DNA of 32,740 nucleotides from Streptomyces nanshensis. GTDB taxonomy: Bacteria > Actinomycetota > Actinomycetes > Streptomycetales > Streptomycetaceae. Below are positions 10,740 to 18,442 of this stretch, in pieces. Numbering within the stretch: position 1 is the stretch's first letter; each line of letters starts with the position of its first letter. The stretch spans positions 117-32,856 of the forward strand of contig NZ_LJGW01000059.1 of the NCBI RefSeq assembly GCF_001751255.1, written 5' to 3'. A program made the position numbers and the translations under genes. The notes beneath the pieces were generated by a model. It did not search any database and had not been told where the DNA came from. It saw nothing but the letters and a program-made list of their open reading frames with translations.

Positions 10740-10777
10740 GCTCTTCTGGAACTGCAAGGCTCTTCTGGAACTGCAAG
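10740..10777. repeat. Perfect 19-bp tandem duplication upstream of the usp gene
   Basis: GCTCTTCTGGAACTGCAAG occurs twice without any gap or mismatch (10740-10758 and 10759-10777). Each copy contains the small palindrome TTCTGGAA. The pair ends 61 nt before the GTG of the stress-protein gene, in the expected promoter or leader zone, and is less GC-rich than its surroundings. Confidence 0.9.
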
Positions 10778-10838
10778 CCTCCGGCCGCGTGCGAGCGGCC
10801 GCCCCGGCCCGCGAGCGCGACCGAGAGGGTGAGGACGG

Positions 10839-11690
10839 GTGGAGCAGCGAGTCGTCGTCGGTGTGGACGGGTCCGATCCCGGCTGGCGGGCCGTGGACTG
10901 GGCGGCGGACGAGGCGGTCCGGCACGGCCTCTCCCTGCACGTCGTGCACGCCACTCGCTGGGAGAGATACGAGAACGTCGCCAACCTCGGCCTCGACCGC
11001 CCCTCCGCCCGCGTCATGGCCGAGAACATCGTCGCGACCGCCGAGCGCCGTGCGGCGGTGGGCCGCCCGGACCTCAAGGTGACCGGCGAGACCCGGGCCA
11101 TGGACTCGGTCGAGGCGCTGGTCGAGGAGGGACGCTCGGCGTACGCGGTGGTGGTCGGAACCCGTGGGCACGGGGCGCTCGCCGGGGCGCTTCTGGGCTC
11201 CGTGAGCCTCGGCGTCGCGGGCCGGGCGACCTGTCCGACGGTCGTCGTACGGGACACGGCGGCGGACCCCGCGGAGGCGCAGCACACGGTGGTGCTGGGA
11301 GTGGACGACACGGTCGGCTCGCCCGCGGTCTCCTTCGCCTTCCGTGAGGCGGCCGCGCGCGGCTGCGAGCTGCACGCCGTCCACGCCTGGCGGCTGCCGA
11401 GCGACGTCGAGCCCGAGGGCCCCGACCGCGAGGCGGCGGTCCGCAGGGCCGACGCGATGGTCGACCAGATGCTGCGGGACGCGACGGCCCGGTACCCCGA
11501 GGTGGCCGTGCACCGCGACTCGGTGGAGGGCTCCGCGCAGCACGTCCTGGTGGAGGCGGCCGCGCGGGCGGATCTGCTGGTGGTGGGCGCCCGCGGACGG
11601 CACGGCAGGGTCGGACTCGAACTCGGACTGATCAGCCACGCCGCGCTGCACCACGCTCCCTGTCCCGTGGCCGTCGTACCTCACGACTAG
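10839..11690 (+). CDS. Universal stress protein with two UspA domains
   Basis: This 283-residue cytoplasmic protein consists of two UspA folds in tandem. Domain 1 begins QRVVVGVDGSDPGWRAVDWA and ends with the nucleotide-binding motif VGTRGHGALAGALLGSVS. Domain 2 begins VVLGVDDTVGSPAVSFAFRE and ends VGARGRHGRVGLELGLIS. Both domains keep the G-2x-G-9x-G-S/T-like signature of ATP-binding Usp proteins, with the second less canonical. The GTG at 10839 is preceded by GAGGGTGAGG. Usp proteins of this class commonly respond to hypoxia or stationary phase in actinobacteria. It is followed by a hairpin and then a cation ATPase on the same strand. Confidence 0.93.
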   Translation: MEQRVVVGVDGSDPGWRAVDWAADEAVRHGLSLHVVHATRWERYENVANLGLDRPSARVMAENIVATAERRAAVGRPDLKVTGETRAMDSVEALVEEGRSAYAVVVGTRGHGALAGALLGSVSLGVAGRATCPTVVVRDTAADPAEAQHTVVLGVDDTVGSPAVSFAFREAAARGCELHAVHAWRLPSDVEPEGPDREAAVRRADAMVDQMLRDATARYPEVAVHRDSVEGSAQHVLVEAAARADLLVVGARGRHGRVGLELGLISHAALHHAPCPVAVVPHD

Positions 11691-11692
11691 CG

Positions 11693-11709
11693 CTCGTACG
11701 GGGTACGAG
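11693..11709 (+). terminator. Short hairpin just after the usp stop codon
   Basis: CTCGTAC (11693-11699) and GTACGAG (11703-11709) form a perfect 7-bp stem with a 3-nt GGG loop, starting 3 nt after the stop codon. There is no T-tail. It may mark the 3' end of the usp mRNA. Confidence 0.5.
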
Positions 11710-11755
11710 GACGGGCGGTGCCCGGACCCCCGCGTGCCGGACGTGTGATGCGGCG

Positions 11756-11790
11756 GCGGGCACGTCCCCGGGTTCCCGGGCCGTGCCCGC
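11756..11790 (+). terminator. Dyad before the P-type ATPase gene
   Basis: GCGGGCACG (11756-11764) pairs perfectly with CGTGCCCGC (11782-11790), and the inner CCCGGG-TT-CCCGGG extends the structure. It could be a terminator for usp or part of the control region of the ATPase, whose TAGGTT (11800-11805) -10-like hexamer follows 9 nt later. Confidence 0.5.
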
Positions 11791-11844
11791 GGGCCGCATT
11801 AGGTTGGCCGCCCGGAACCCGGCGGCGGCGACCTGGCAGGTGCG

Positions 11845-14625
11845 ATGAGCGACGACGTCCCCTCTCCTTCCGGCTCTCCCCTCGGCTCACCCGTCACCGT
11901 GGACCCCCGCGAACCGCTGTCGCGGCTGCGCCGGGAACTGGACACCGGGGACGAGGGACTCTCCGCCCGTGAGGCCGCCAGACGTCTCGCGGTGTACGGG
12001 GCCAACGAGGTCCGCCGTGAGCGGCACGGCTGGTTCGGCCGGGAGCTGGCGCGTCAACTGGTGCATCCGCTGGCGCTGTTGCTGTGGGGCGCGGGGGCGC
12101 TGGCCCTCGTCGCGGGAACCTCCGTGCTGGCGGAGGCCATCGTGGCCGTCATCCTGCTGAACGCCGGCTTCGCGCTCGTACAGGAACGTCACGCCGAGCG
12201 CGCGGTGGAGGCGCTGGCCGGGTATCTCCCGGACCGGGCCCATGTCGTACGGGACGGTGCGACCCGGGCGGTCCCCGCCGCAGAGCTGGTACCGGGCGAC
12301 CTGGTCGTGCTGGAGGAGGGCGACCGGGTCCCCGCGGACGCGCGGCTGACCGACGGCGCGCTGGAAGTGGATCTGTCGATGCTCACCGGGGAGTCCGCCC
12401 CCGCGGAGCGGCTGGCGGGCGCGGCGCAGGAAGAGCTGCCGCCGCTGCGGGAGTCCAACCTCGTCTTCAGCGGCACCACGTGCGTCGGCGGCCAGGCGCG
12501 TGCGGTCGTCTTCGCGACCGGCGTGCACACCGAACTCGGACGCATCGCGGCGCTCAGCCAGCGGACCAAGCGCGAGGAGAGCCCGCTGGAACGGCAGGTC
12601 AAGGGAGTCGCCTGGCTGATCGCGGCGGTGGCGGTCGGCATGGGCGCGGCCTTCCTCGCGGTCGGCGTGGCCGCCGGTCTGCCGGTGACCGACGCCCTGA
12701 CGTTCGCCATCGGGCTGCTGGTCGCGAACGTGCCCGAGGGGCTGCTGCCGACGATCACGCTCGCACTGGCGCTGGGCGTACGGCTGCTGGCCCGCAGCGG
12801 TGCCGTGGTCAAGCGGCTCAGCGCGGTGGAGACGCTGGGCTCGACGAACGTCATCTGCACGGACAAGACCGGGACGCTGACGCAGAACCGGATGACTCTG
12901 CGCTCGGTGTGGACGCCCGAGGGCGGCGAGCGGAGCGGACCGGCGACCGGTGCGCCGGCCGAGGCCATGGTCGAGTGCACCACCGTCACCGTCGGGGAGG
13001 ACGGCTCGCTGCACGGGGACCCGACGGAGGTCGCGCTCGTCGAGGCCGCCGTACGACCGGGCGTCGGGACGGGCACGGAAGACGCGGGCACGGAGGCGGA
13101 GTTGGCGGAGCGGGACGCGCGGCGGCGGGCCCTCTTCCGGTTCGATCCGCGCCTCCGGCTGATGTCCACCGTCTCCGAGCACGACGGGGGCCTGGTCGTC
13201 AGCGTCAAGGGAGCCCCGGAGGCGGTGCTCGCACGCCTCGCGAAGAGCGAGGACGGGGGCGGGCGCGGGCGCGACGGCGAGGGCGGTGCGGACACCGGGG
13301 CCGACCAGGGAGCGGCCGTCGAGGACGCCGTGAGCCGGATGACCGCTGCGGGGCTGCGGGTGCTGGCCGTCGCCGCACGCGAACTCCCGCCCGGCACCCC
13401 CGTACCGCGGCAGCGCGAGGACGCCGAGATGGAGCTGCGTCTGCTGGGCCTCGTCGGGCTGTACGACCCGCCGCGTGCCGAGGCCGCCGGTGCCGTGCGC
13501 CGCTGCCACGAGGCGGGACTGCGGGTGCACGTCGTCACCGGCGACAACGGGGGCACGGCCTCGGCGGTCGCCCGCGATGTGGGCATCGGAGAACCGGAGT
13601 TGAGGGTCGTCGACGACGGCGGCGCGGTGACCGACCAGGACCTGGACGAGCTGCTGAGGGCCGACTGCGAGATCGTCTTCGCCCGTTCGTCGCCCGAGAC
13701 CAAGCTGCGCGTGGCCGACGCCCTGCGGGCGCACGGTCAGATCGTCGCGATGACGGGGGACGGCGTGAACGACGCCCCCGCGCTGCATCGCGCGCACATC
13801 GGCGTCGCGATGGGCAGGTCCGGTACGGACGTGGCCCGTGAGGCGTCCACCATGGTGCTGACCGACGACGACTTCGCGACCATCGTCACCGCCGTCGAAT
13901 CCGGGCGGCGCGTCTACGAGAACGTACGCAAGTTCATCGTCTACATCTTCGCCCACGCCGTGCCCGAGGTCGTCCCGTTCCTGGTCTTCGCCCTGTCCGG
14001 CGGGACCGTACCGCTGCCGCTGACCGTGCTGCAGATCCTCGCCGTCGACCTCGGTACGGAGACGCTTCCCGCGCTCGCCCTCGGCCGGGAGCCCGCCGAG
14101 CCCGGGCTGATGAACAGGCCGCCGCGGCGCAGCGGTCAGGGCGTCATCACCAAGGACATGCTCGTCCGCGCGTGGGGATATCTCGGCCTGGTCTCGGCGG
14201 CGCTGGTGATGGGCGCCTTCTTCTACGTGCTGTGGCGGGCCGGTTGGCACCCCGGCGATCCGACGGGTCCCGGAAGCGGTCTGCACGAGGCATATCTGAC
14301 GGCGACCACGGCCACCTTCGCCGGCATCGTGATGTGCCAGATCGGGACCGCCCTCGCGGCACGTACCGAGCACGCGTCGCTGCGGCAGGTCGGTCTGTTC
14401 ACCAATCCGCTGCTCCTCGCCGGCATCGCCTTCGAGCTCGTGTTCACGGCGGCGCTGGTCTGGTTGCCGCCGCTGCAGCACATCTTCGGCACCGCCGCGC
14501 TTCCCGGCGACGCGGTCGCGCTGATCGCGACGTTCCCGGTCGTGGTCTGGGGCACCGACGAACTGCGGCGCAGGCACCGCAGGCACCGCAGGACCTGCCG
14601 GTACGCCGCCGCGGCCGGCGGCTGA
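11845..14625 (+). CDS. P-type cation-transporting ATPase, IIC-like
   Basis: This 926-residue membrane pump couples ATP hydrolysis to cation transport. It has an N-terminal cation-ATPase domain, an actuator loop with TGES (181-184), the phosphorylation motif DKTGTLT (Asp340), a nucleotide-binding domain with KGAPEAVL, the hinge TGDNGGTA and GDGVNDAP (Asp639), and a C-terminal membrane domain. The M4 motif NVPEGLL and the M6 motif [12 protein letters not shown] (Asp735, Glu739) resemble Na+/K+-ATPases (PEGLL, IDLGTD) more than SERCA pumps. The transported ion cannot be fixed from sequence. An acidic Gly-rich insertion sits in the N domain near residues 470-490. ATG 11845 has GGCAGG upstream. 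It is probably expressed separately from usp. Confidence 0.93.
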   Translation: MSDDVPSPSGSPLGSPVTVDPREPLSRLRRELDTGDEGLSAREAARRLAVYGANEVRRERHGWFGRELARQLVHPLALLLWGAGALALVAGTSVLAEAIVAVILLNAGFALVQERHAERAVEALAGYLPDRAHVVRDGATRAVPAAELVPGDLVVLEEGDRVPADARLTDGALEVDLSMLTGESAPAERLAGAAQEELPPLRESNLVFSGTTCVGGQARAVVFATGVHTELGRIAALSQRTKREESPLERQVKGVAWLIAAVAVGMGAAFLAVGVAAGLPVTDALTFAIGLLVANVPEGLLPTITLALALGVRLLARSGAVVKRLSAVETLGSTNVICTDKTGTLTQNRMTLRSVWTPEGGERSGPATGAPAEAMVECTTVTVGEDGSLHGDPTEVALVEAAVRPGVGTGTEDAGTEAELAERDARRRALFRFDPRLRLMSTVSEHDGGLVVSVKGAPEAVLARLAKSEDGGGRGRDGEGGADTGADQGAAVEDAVSRMTAAGLRVLAVAARELPPGTPVPRQREDAEMELRLLGLVGLYDPPRAEAAGAVRRCHEAGLRVHVVTGDNGGTASAVARDVGIGEPELRVVDDGGAVTDQDLDELLRADCEIVFARSSPETKLRVADALRAHGQIVAMTGDGVNDAPALHRAHIGVAMGRSGTDVAREASTMVLTDDDFATIVTAVESGRRVYENVRKFIVYIFAHAVPEVVPFLVFALSGGTVPLPLTVLQILAVDLGTETLPALALGREPAEPGLMNRPPRRSGQGVITKDMLVRAWGYLGLVSAALVMGAFFYVLWRAGWHPGDPTGPGSGLHEAYLTATTATFAGIVMCQIGTALAARTEHASLRQVGLFTNPLLLAGIAFELVFTAALVWLPPLQHIFGTAALPGDAVALIATFPVVVWGTDELRRRHRRHRRTCRYAAAAGG

Positions 14626-14680
14626 CGCCATGGGCCGAAGGACGTCCCGTACGGCGTCCCGTATGGCGTCGGGTCGTAGG

Positions 14681-14695
14681 GCTCACCTTGTGAGC
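14681..14695. promoter_or_regulatory. Small perfect dyad upstream of the Pcp-like gene
   Basis: GCTCAC-CTT-GTGAGC is a perfect inverted repeat with a 3-nt centre. It lies 156 nt before the start of the Pcp-like gene and 56 nt after the ATPase stop. It could be an operator or a weak terminator; nothing decides between them. Confidence 0.3.
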
Positions 14696-14850
14696 GCGGC
14701 CCGTATACCGTCAGCACCGCCCGGCCGCCGGGCGTCCGCCCTCTCCGGTACCGCGTCAAGTCGGCGCCGCGCGACGGACGTTGCGACCTCCGCGTCGCGG
14801 GACGGCAGCCGTGGGACGGACGGGGTCGCTGCGAAACCGAGGAGATCCGG

Positions 14851-16161
14851 ATGCGAAGAGTGCGCGCACAGCTCGCCGCGGTGGCGGTCGTGAGCCTCGC
14901 CCTGCCCGCGACGCCCGCGCTGGCCCAGCAGCCCGGCGCCGGCTGCACCGACGGCTCGGTGCAACTGACCGTCGAGGAACGGCGGTTGGACGGTCCCGTA
15001 CCGCAGGAGATCCTGCGCCGCTCCGGATTCGGCTCCGTGGCACCGGACTTCACCCGCGCCCTGTGCCGTACGCACTCCTACCGCGAGGCGCGGACGGTGG
15101 TGACGCGGCAGGGACAGCGGCTGTGGCAGCGCGCCGTGGACCGGGTGCAGGGGCGCGGTCCGGCGGGCGGCGACCTGGACCGCGCGGACGACCGGCCCCT
15201 GTACTGGGCGCGGTTGGGGATGACCGGCGCGCTGCGGCAGTGGCGCCCCGGCTTCGGGCTCTCCGAGGCTCAACGCTCGGCGCTGCGGGACCAGTTGGAG
15301 CGCACCTCGCGCGGCCACGACACCGTCGACTTCCCCGGCGGCACGCAACGGCCGGGCGGGAGCGCGAAGTCCGGCGGTACGGAGGAGTCCGGCGGTACGG
15401 CGAAGGACGTCAGGCGCGTACTGGTCACCGGCTTCGACCCGTTCACGCTGGACGAGGACATCCGCATCAGCAATCCGTCGGGTGCGGGCGCGCTGGCGCT
15501 GGACGGCACGGTGCTGCGTACGGAGAAGGGCCCCGTACGGATCGAGACGGCCCTCTTCCCCGTCCGCTGGGGGGACTTCGCCCACGGCACGGTCGAGAAG
15601 GCGCTGCGGCCGCATCTGCCGGAGGTGGACATGTTCGCCACGGTCAGCCAGGGCCGGCCCGGCCGGTTCGACGTCGAGCGCTACAACGGTGCCTGGCGGG
15701 GGACCTTCCCCGACAACGAGAACGTCTCCGCCCCCGGCACCGTCCCGGTCCCCGGCGACGCCGCCCAGCCCCAGTGGACGGCCACGACGCTGCCGTACAA
15801 GGCCGTCACCTCCGCCCTGACGGGCCGCTTCCCGGTGCAGGACCACACGGAGGTCGTCGAGATCCCGGCGGGCGCGAGCGAGCCGGTGACGCGCCCGGAC
15901 GGCCCGACCGAGGGCTCCACCGCGCGCGAGGGCGGCGGCGGTGACTACCTGTCCAACGAGATCGCCTACCGCGCGACGCTGCTGCGCGACCGGCTCGGGC
16001 TGACGATTCCGGGCGGCCATGTCCACACGCCCGTCCTGGAGTTCGGCGAGGACAACGCCGACCCGGACACGGGCACGGTCACCGATCCGCAGTTCCTCGA
16101 CAACCGGCGGGACATCGTCCGCCAGCTCCGCTCGATCCTCCGGGTCGCGGCCGGGCAGTGA
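14851..16161 (+). CDS. Secreted pyroglutamyl-peptidase-like protein with Ser in place of the catalytic Cys
   Basis: This 436-residue protein starts with a Sec signal peptide (MRRVRAQLAAVAVVSLALP, cleavage likely after PALA-Q). An unassigned domain with two cysteines (Cys31, Cys72) follows. From about residue 190 it resembles family C15 (pyrrolidone-carboxylate peptidase): VLVTGFDPF, then SNPSGAGA, then QGRPGRFDVER with the conserved Glu, then GDYLSNEIAYR, then GGHVHTPV. C15 enzymes have Cys in the position written L-S-N here (Ser368, codon 15952-15954), while the Glu and His392 are kept. The ATG at 14851 has GAGGAG 6 nt upstream. C15 members are usually cytoplasmic and about 215 residues, so secretion and length are unusual. 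It may be a serine variant or a non-catalytic binder. Two tandem hairpins follow the stop codon. Confidence 0.82.
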   Translation: MRRVRAQLAAVAVVSLALPATPALAQQPGAGCTDGSVQLTVEERRLDGPVPQEILRRSGFGSVAPDFTRALCRTHSYREARTVVTRQGQRLWQRAVDRVQGRGPAGGDLDRADDRPLYWARLGMTGALRQWRPGFGLSEAQRSALRDQLERTSRGHDTVDFPGGTQRPGGSAKSGGTEESGGTAKDVRRVLVTGFDPFTLDEDIRISNPSGAGALALDGTVLRTEKGPVRIETALFPVRWGDFAHGTVEKALRPHLPEVDMFATVSQGRPGRFDVERYNGAWRGTFPDNENVSAPGTVPVPGDAAQPQWTATTLPYKAVTSALTGRFPVQDHTEVVEIPAGASEPVTRPDGPTEGSTAREGGGGDYLSNEIAYRATLLRDRLGLTIPGGHVHTPVLEFGEDNADPDTGTVTDPQFLDNRRDIVRQLRSILRVAAGQ

Positions 16162-16164
16162 CGT

Positions 16165-16214
16165 CGGCCGGGCTGCCGCCCGGCAGCGATTCCGGCCGGG
16201 CTGCCGCCCGGCAG
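16165..16214 (+). terminator. Two identical tandem hairpins after the Pcp-like gene
   Basis: A 22-bp segment occurs twice at a 28-bp period (16165-16186 and 16193-16214). Each copy contains GCCGGGC-TGCC-GCCCGGC, a perfect 7-bp stem with a 4-nt loop. The first starts 3 nt after the stop codon, so they probably end or protect the upstream mRNA. They may also block read-through into the convergent molbindin gene. Confidence 0.65.
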
Positions 16215-16289
16215 TGACCCCGCCCGTACGCCAACCCCGCCCAGGGCCCGCACCGAGCCGTCATGCGGCAGCGGTCCGTACCGCCCTCG

Positions 16290-16709
16290 TCACTCCGTGG
16301 CGAGGGCGATCTCGGTCGACTTGATCAGTGCGGTGACCGCCGAACCGGCCGCGAGACCCAGCTCCGTGGCCGAGTCCCGTGTGATGGCGGCGGTCAGGTC
16401 GCCGCCCTCGATGTCGATCCTCACCCGTGCCATGGCCGGACCCAGGGCGACGTCGGTGACCGTACCGGCGAGCTGGTTGCGGATGCTCACGCCCCGCACC
16501 GGCCCGGTGGCCAGCGAGACCTCCGTCGACTTGACCAGGGCCCGTACGGACGTGCCCTCCGCGAGCCCCAACTCCCGTACGGCGTCCAGGGTGATCGCCG
16601 AGGTGACGGGCTGGCCGCCGGCGAGGCGGACCGTCACCGTCGCCATCGCCTCGCCGGGGTTGACGCCCGTGACCGTGCCGGACAGTCGGTTGCGGATGCT
16701 CAGGGCCAT
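16290..16709 (-). CDS. Tandem-TOBE (Mop) molybdate-binding protein, molbindin-like
   Basis: This 139-residue protein consists of two TOBE/Mop repeats. Repeat 1 runs SIRNRLSGTVTGVNPGEAMA to ALVKSTEVSLATG and repeat 2 runs SIRNQLAGTVTDVALGPAMA to ALIKSTEIALATE. Each carries the R-N-x-L-x-G-T-V start and K-S-T-E end typical of molybdate-binding Mop domains. Such proteins form oligomers that store or buffer molybdate or tungstate in the cytoplasm. The ATG at 16709 has GAGGTG 6 nt upstream; longer readings add unlikely sequence. It diverges from the HTH-TOBE regulator gene across 232 bp, which suggests shared molybdate-responsive control. It has no DNA-binding domain, so it is not itself ModE. Confidence 0.9.
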   Translation of the reverse strand: MALSIRNRLSGTVTGVNPGEAMATVTVRLAGGQPVTSAITLDAVRELGLAEGTSVRALVKSTEVSLATGPVRGVSIRNQLAGTVTDVALGPAMARVRIDIEGGDLTAAITRDSATELGLAAGSAVTALIKSTEIALATE

Positions 16710-16874
16710 ACGGATCACCTCGTGGGACGTGTGCGCGGGAGGCGGAGGCAGCGATGCCGGATTCGCCGGATTTGTCGGCAACCCTATGCGGGACCGTCCG
16801 TACGGCGCCCGCGCGAGCTGCTCCCCTCGGCGGGCGGAGGCGTCGACGAGTGCGACGCGATGTCTCGAATCGGG

Positions 16875-16917
16875 TCGCATTTGCCGGTGGAAGGCATTCG
16901 TTGTCTTGCAGATGCGA
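16875..16917. promoter_or_regulatory. Inverted repeat and promoter of the HTH-TOBE regulator
   Basis: TCGCATTTG (16875-16883) and CAGATGCGA (16909-16917) form an inverted repeat with one mismatch and a 25-nt spacer, in the divergent region between the molbindin-like gene and the HTH-TOBE gene. The right arm overlaps a candidate -35, TTGCAG (16907-16912), which stands 18 nt before TACCTT (16931-16936). That -10 lies 5 nt before the ATG. The repeat is a candidate autoregulatory operator. Confidence 0.45.
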
Positions 16918-16941
16918 GTTCGTCCCGCTTACCTTGCGCGC

Positions 16942-17337
16942 ATGCAGAGCTACACGATCGGTCAGGCCGCGCGCCTTCTCGGCGTCAGTCCCGATACCGC
17001 GCGCCGCTGGGCGGACGCCGGGCGGGTCGCCACCCACCGCGACGAGGGGGGCCGCCGTCTCATCGACGGGAAGGACCTGGCCGCCTTCTCCGTCGAGGTG
17101 GGACAGGGCGGCATCGGCGAAGACGAGGTCTCCTACACCTCCGCCCGCAACGCCTTCCCCGGCATCGTGACCGCCGTCAAGGTCGGCGACGTCGCGGCGC
17201 AGGTGGAGATCCAGGCCGGCCCGCACCGGCTCGTTTCGCTGCTGACGCGGGAGGCCGTCGAGGAGTTGGGCCTGGAGGTCGGCATGCAGGCCGTGGCCCG
17301 GGTGAAGTCCACCAACGTGCACATCGACCGCACCTGA
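16942..17337 (+). CDS. HTH (MerR/excisionase-type) regulator fused to a TOBE molybdate-binding domain
   Basis: This 131-residue protein joins an N-terminal helix-turn-helix ([20 protein letters not shown], then [19 protein letters not shown], about 2-50) to a C-terminal single TOBE domain (about 65-130, [20 protein letters not shown] to [12 protein letters not shown]). The expected role is molybdate-dependent transcriptional control of the adjacent mod genes. It differs from classical ModE, which has a LysR-like HTH and two TOBE units. The chosen ATG has no Shine-Dalgarno sequence, but a TACCTT -10 ends 5 nt before it, which suggests a leaderless mRNA. An in-frame ATG at 16912 would add ten residues and is less likely. 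modA starts 124 nt downstream on the same strand. Confidence 0.88.
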   Translation: MQSYTIGQAARLLGVSPDTARRWADAGRVATHRDEGGRRLIDGKDLAAFSVEVGQGGIGEDEVSYTSARNAFPGIVTAVKVGDVAAQVEIQAGPHRLVSLLTREAVEELGLEVGMQAVARVKSTNVHIDRT

Positions 17338-17342
17338 GCACC

Positions 17343-17398
17343 GCCGGCCGCGGTCTGCCGGCCGCGGTCCGTCGGCCGCGCTCGGCCGGCCGCGCTCC
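17343..17398. repeat. Four tandem 14-bp repeats before modA
   Basis: Four 14-bp units of the form G(C/T)CGGCCGCG(G/C)TC(T/C/G) lie end to end: 17343-17356, 17357-17370, 17371-17384 and 17385-17398. Each contains the palindrome CGGCCG. They begin 6 nt after the regulator stop codon and end 63 nt before modA, where they could act as a 3' structure or as repeated binding sites. Confidence 0.75.
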
Positions 17399-17461
17399 AC
17401 GTCCGCAGCCGCGGCGTGCCCGTCCCGCTCTGCGTCCCCTACGCCAAGGAGTCCCGACGTC

Positions 17462-18253
17462 ATGTCATCCACGGTCACCCCGCGACGTACCGCCGCCGCG
17501 CTCGTCGCCGCCGCCCTGCTGCTCCCGCTGACCGCGTGCGGCGGCGATGAGAAGGGCGGCGGCGAGGGCGGATCGAGCAGTGCGCCGAAGGCCAACCTGA
17601 CGGTCCTGGCCGCCTCTTCGCTCACCGACGTCTTCAAGAGCGCCGGCAAGGCGTACGAGAAGGAGCACCCGGGCACGAAGGTGAAGTTCTCCTTCGCCGG
17701 TTCGCAGGAGCTCGCCGCCCAGGTCAAGCAGGGAGCGCCCGCCGACGCGCTGGTCACCGCCGACACCAAGACCATGGACGGGCTGAAGTCCGACACCGGC
17801 ACTCCGACCGTCATCGCCAAGAACCGCCTGGTCATCGCCACCGGCAAGGACAACCCGGAGAAGATCGAGAACCTCAAGGACCTCGCGGACCCGAAGCTGA
17901 AGGTCGTGCTCGCCGCTCCCGAGGTGCCCGTCGGCCGCTACAGCCGCGAGGTCCTGGACAAGCAGAAGCTCAAGGTCAAGCCGGTCTCGCAGGAGGCCAA
18001 CGTCCGCGCGGTGCTGAGCAAGGTGCAGTTGGGCGAGGCGGACGCGGGCATCGTCTACAAGACCGACGCCGCGACCGTTCCCGGCAAGGTCGACGCGATC
18101 ACGATCCCGGACGACGAGAACGCCGTCGCCTCCTACCCGGCCGCCACGCTCAAGGCGTCGAAGAACTCCAAGGCGGCTGCCGCCTTCGTGAAGTGGCTCA
18201 GCACTCCGGAGGCGCAGAAGATGCTGCGGGACGCGGGCTTCCAGAAGCCGTAA
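17462..18253 (+). CDS. modA: Molybdate ABC transporter substrate-binding lipoprotein
   Basis: This 263-residue lipoprotein captures molybdate or tungstate outside the membrane and delivers it to the ModBC transporter. The signal peptide ends in lipobox Leu23-Thr-Ala-Cys26, followed by an acidic Gly-rich tether. The mature part has the ModA pattern: [20 protein letters not shown] with the anion-binding Ser pair, [27 protein letters not shown], and the [11 protein letters not shown] loop near the C terminus. The ATG at 17462 has AAGGAG 10 nt upstream. It is followed 189 nt downstream by the modBC fusion gene, with a strong hairpin between them that could favour higher expression of the binding protein. 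Confidence 0.94.
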   Translation: MSSTVTPRRTAAALVAAALLLPLTACGGDEKGGGEGGSSSAPKANLTVLAASSLTDVFKSAGKAYEKEHPGTKVKFSFAGSQELAAQVKQGAPADALVTADTKTMDGLKSDTGTPTVIAKNRLVIATGKDNPEKIENLKDLADPKLKVVLAAPEVPVGRYSREVLDKQKLKVKPVSQEANVRAVLSKVQLGEADAGIVYKTDAATVPGKVDAITIPDDENAVASYPAATLKASKNSKAAAAFVKWLSTPEAQKMLRDAGFQKP

Positions 18254-18331
18254 CCGGGCCACGGCGCACCACCGCACCGCACCACCGCACCGCAGTACCC
18301 ACTGCACAGCACCACCGCACGGCACCCGTAC

Positions 18332-18370
18332 GGGGCCGCCCGCCGGACGTCAGCTCCGCCGGGCGGCCCC
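18332..18370 (+). terminator. Strong hairpin between modA and modBC (attenuator or mRNA 3' stabiliser)
   Basis: A 16-nt arm (18332-18347) pairs with 18355-18370 at 15 of 16 positions over a 7-nt loop. It starts 79 nt after the modA stop and ends 73 nt before the modBC ATG, with no T-run. A C/A-rich stretch with repeated CACCGCAC units (about 18265-18325) precedes it. Confidence 0.65.
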
Positions 18371-18442
18371 GGTCTGCCGACTGCCGGTCGAACCAGCCGT
18401 CGCCCGGCCCGCAGCCCCCGACTCCCCAGCCTGGACACGCCG

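Larger units (their letters stand above)
10223..10838. other. 616-bp region without a gene, tRNA-Leu to the stress protein
   Basis: Apart from the terminator (10241-10287) and the 19-bp tandem repeat (10740-10777), I see no supported gene here. Open frames on both strands give Arg/Pro-rich nonsense with no recognisable domain. A small hairpin, GGCCGC (10783-10788) with GCGGCC (10795-10800), sits in the probable leader of the stress-protein gene. Confidence 0.5.

Noticed and set aside
10204..10776. Possible gene on the minus strand between tRNA-Leu and usp
   Set aside because: It is Arg/Pro-rich without any motif, crosses the tRNA terminator and lacks a start signal.
11887..14631. Minus-strand open frame of 914 codons opposite the P-type ATPase
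   Set aside because: No recognisable motif; the plus strand has every P-type ATPase signature in order.
17343..17398. CRISPR-like array
   Set aside because: The units are 14 bp, contiguous and without spacers, and no cas gene is present.
17338..17461. A molybdenum-cofactor or other riboswitch upstream of modA
   Set aside because: The spacer is short and consists mostly of the 14-bp repeats and a normal ribosome-binding site; no aptamer-like multi-stem layout is readable.
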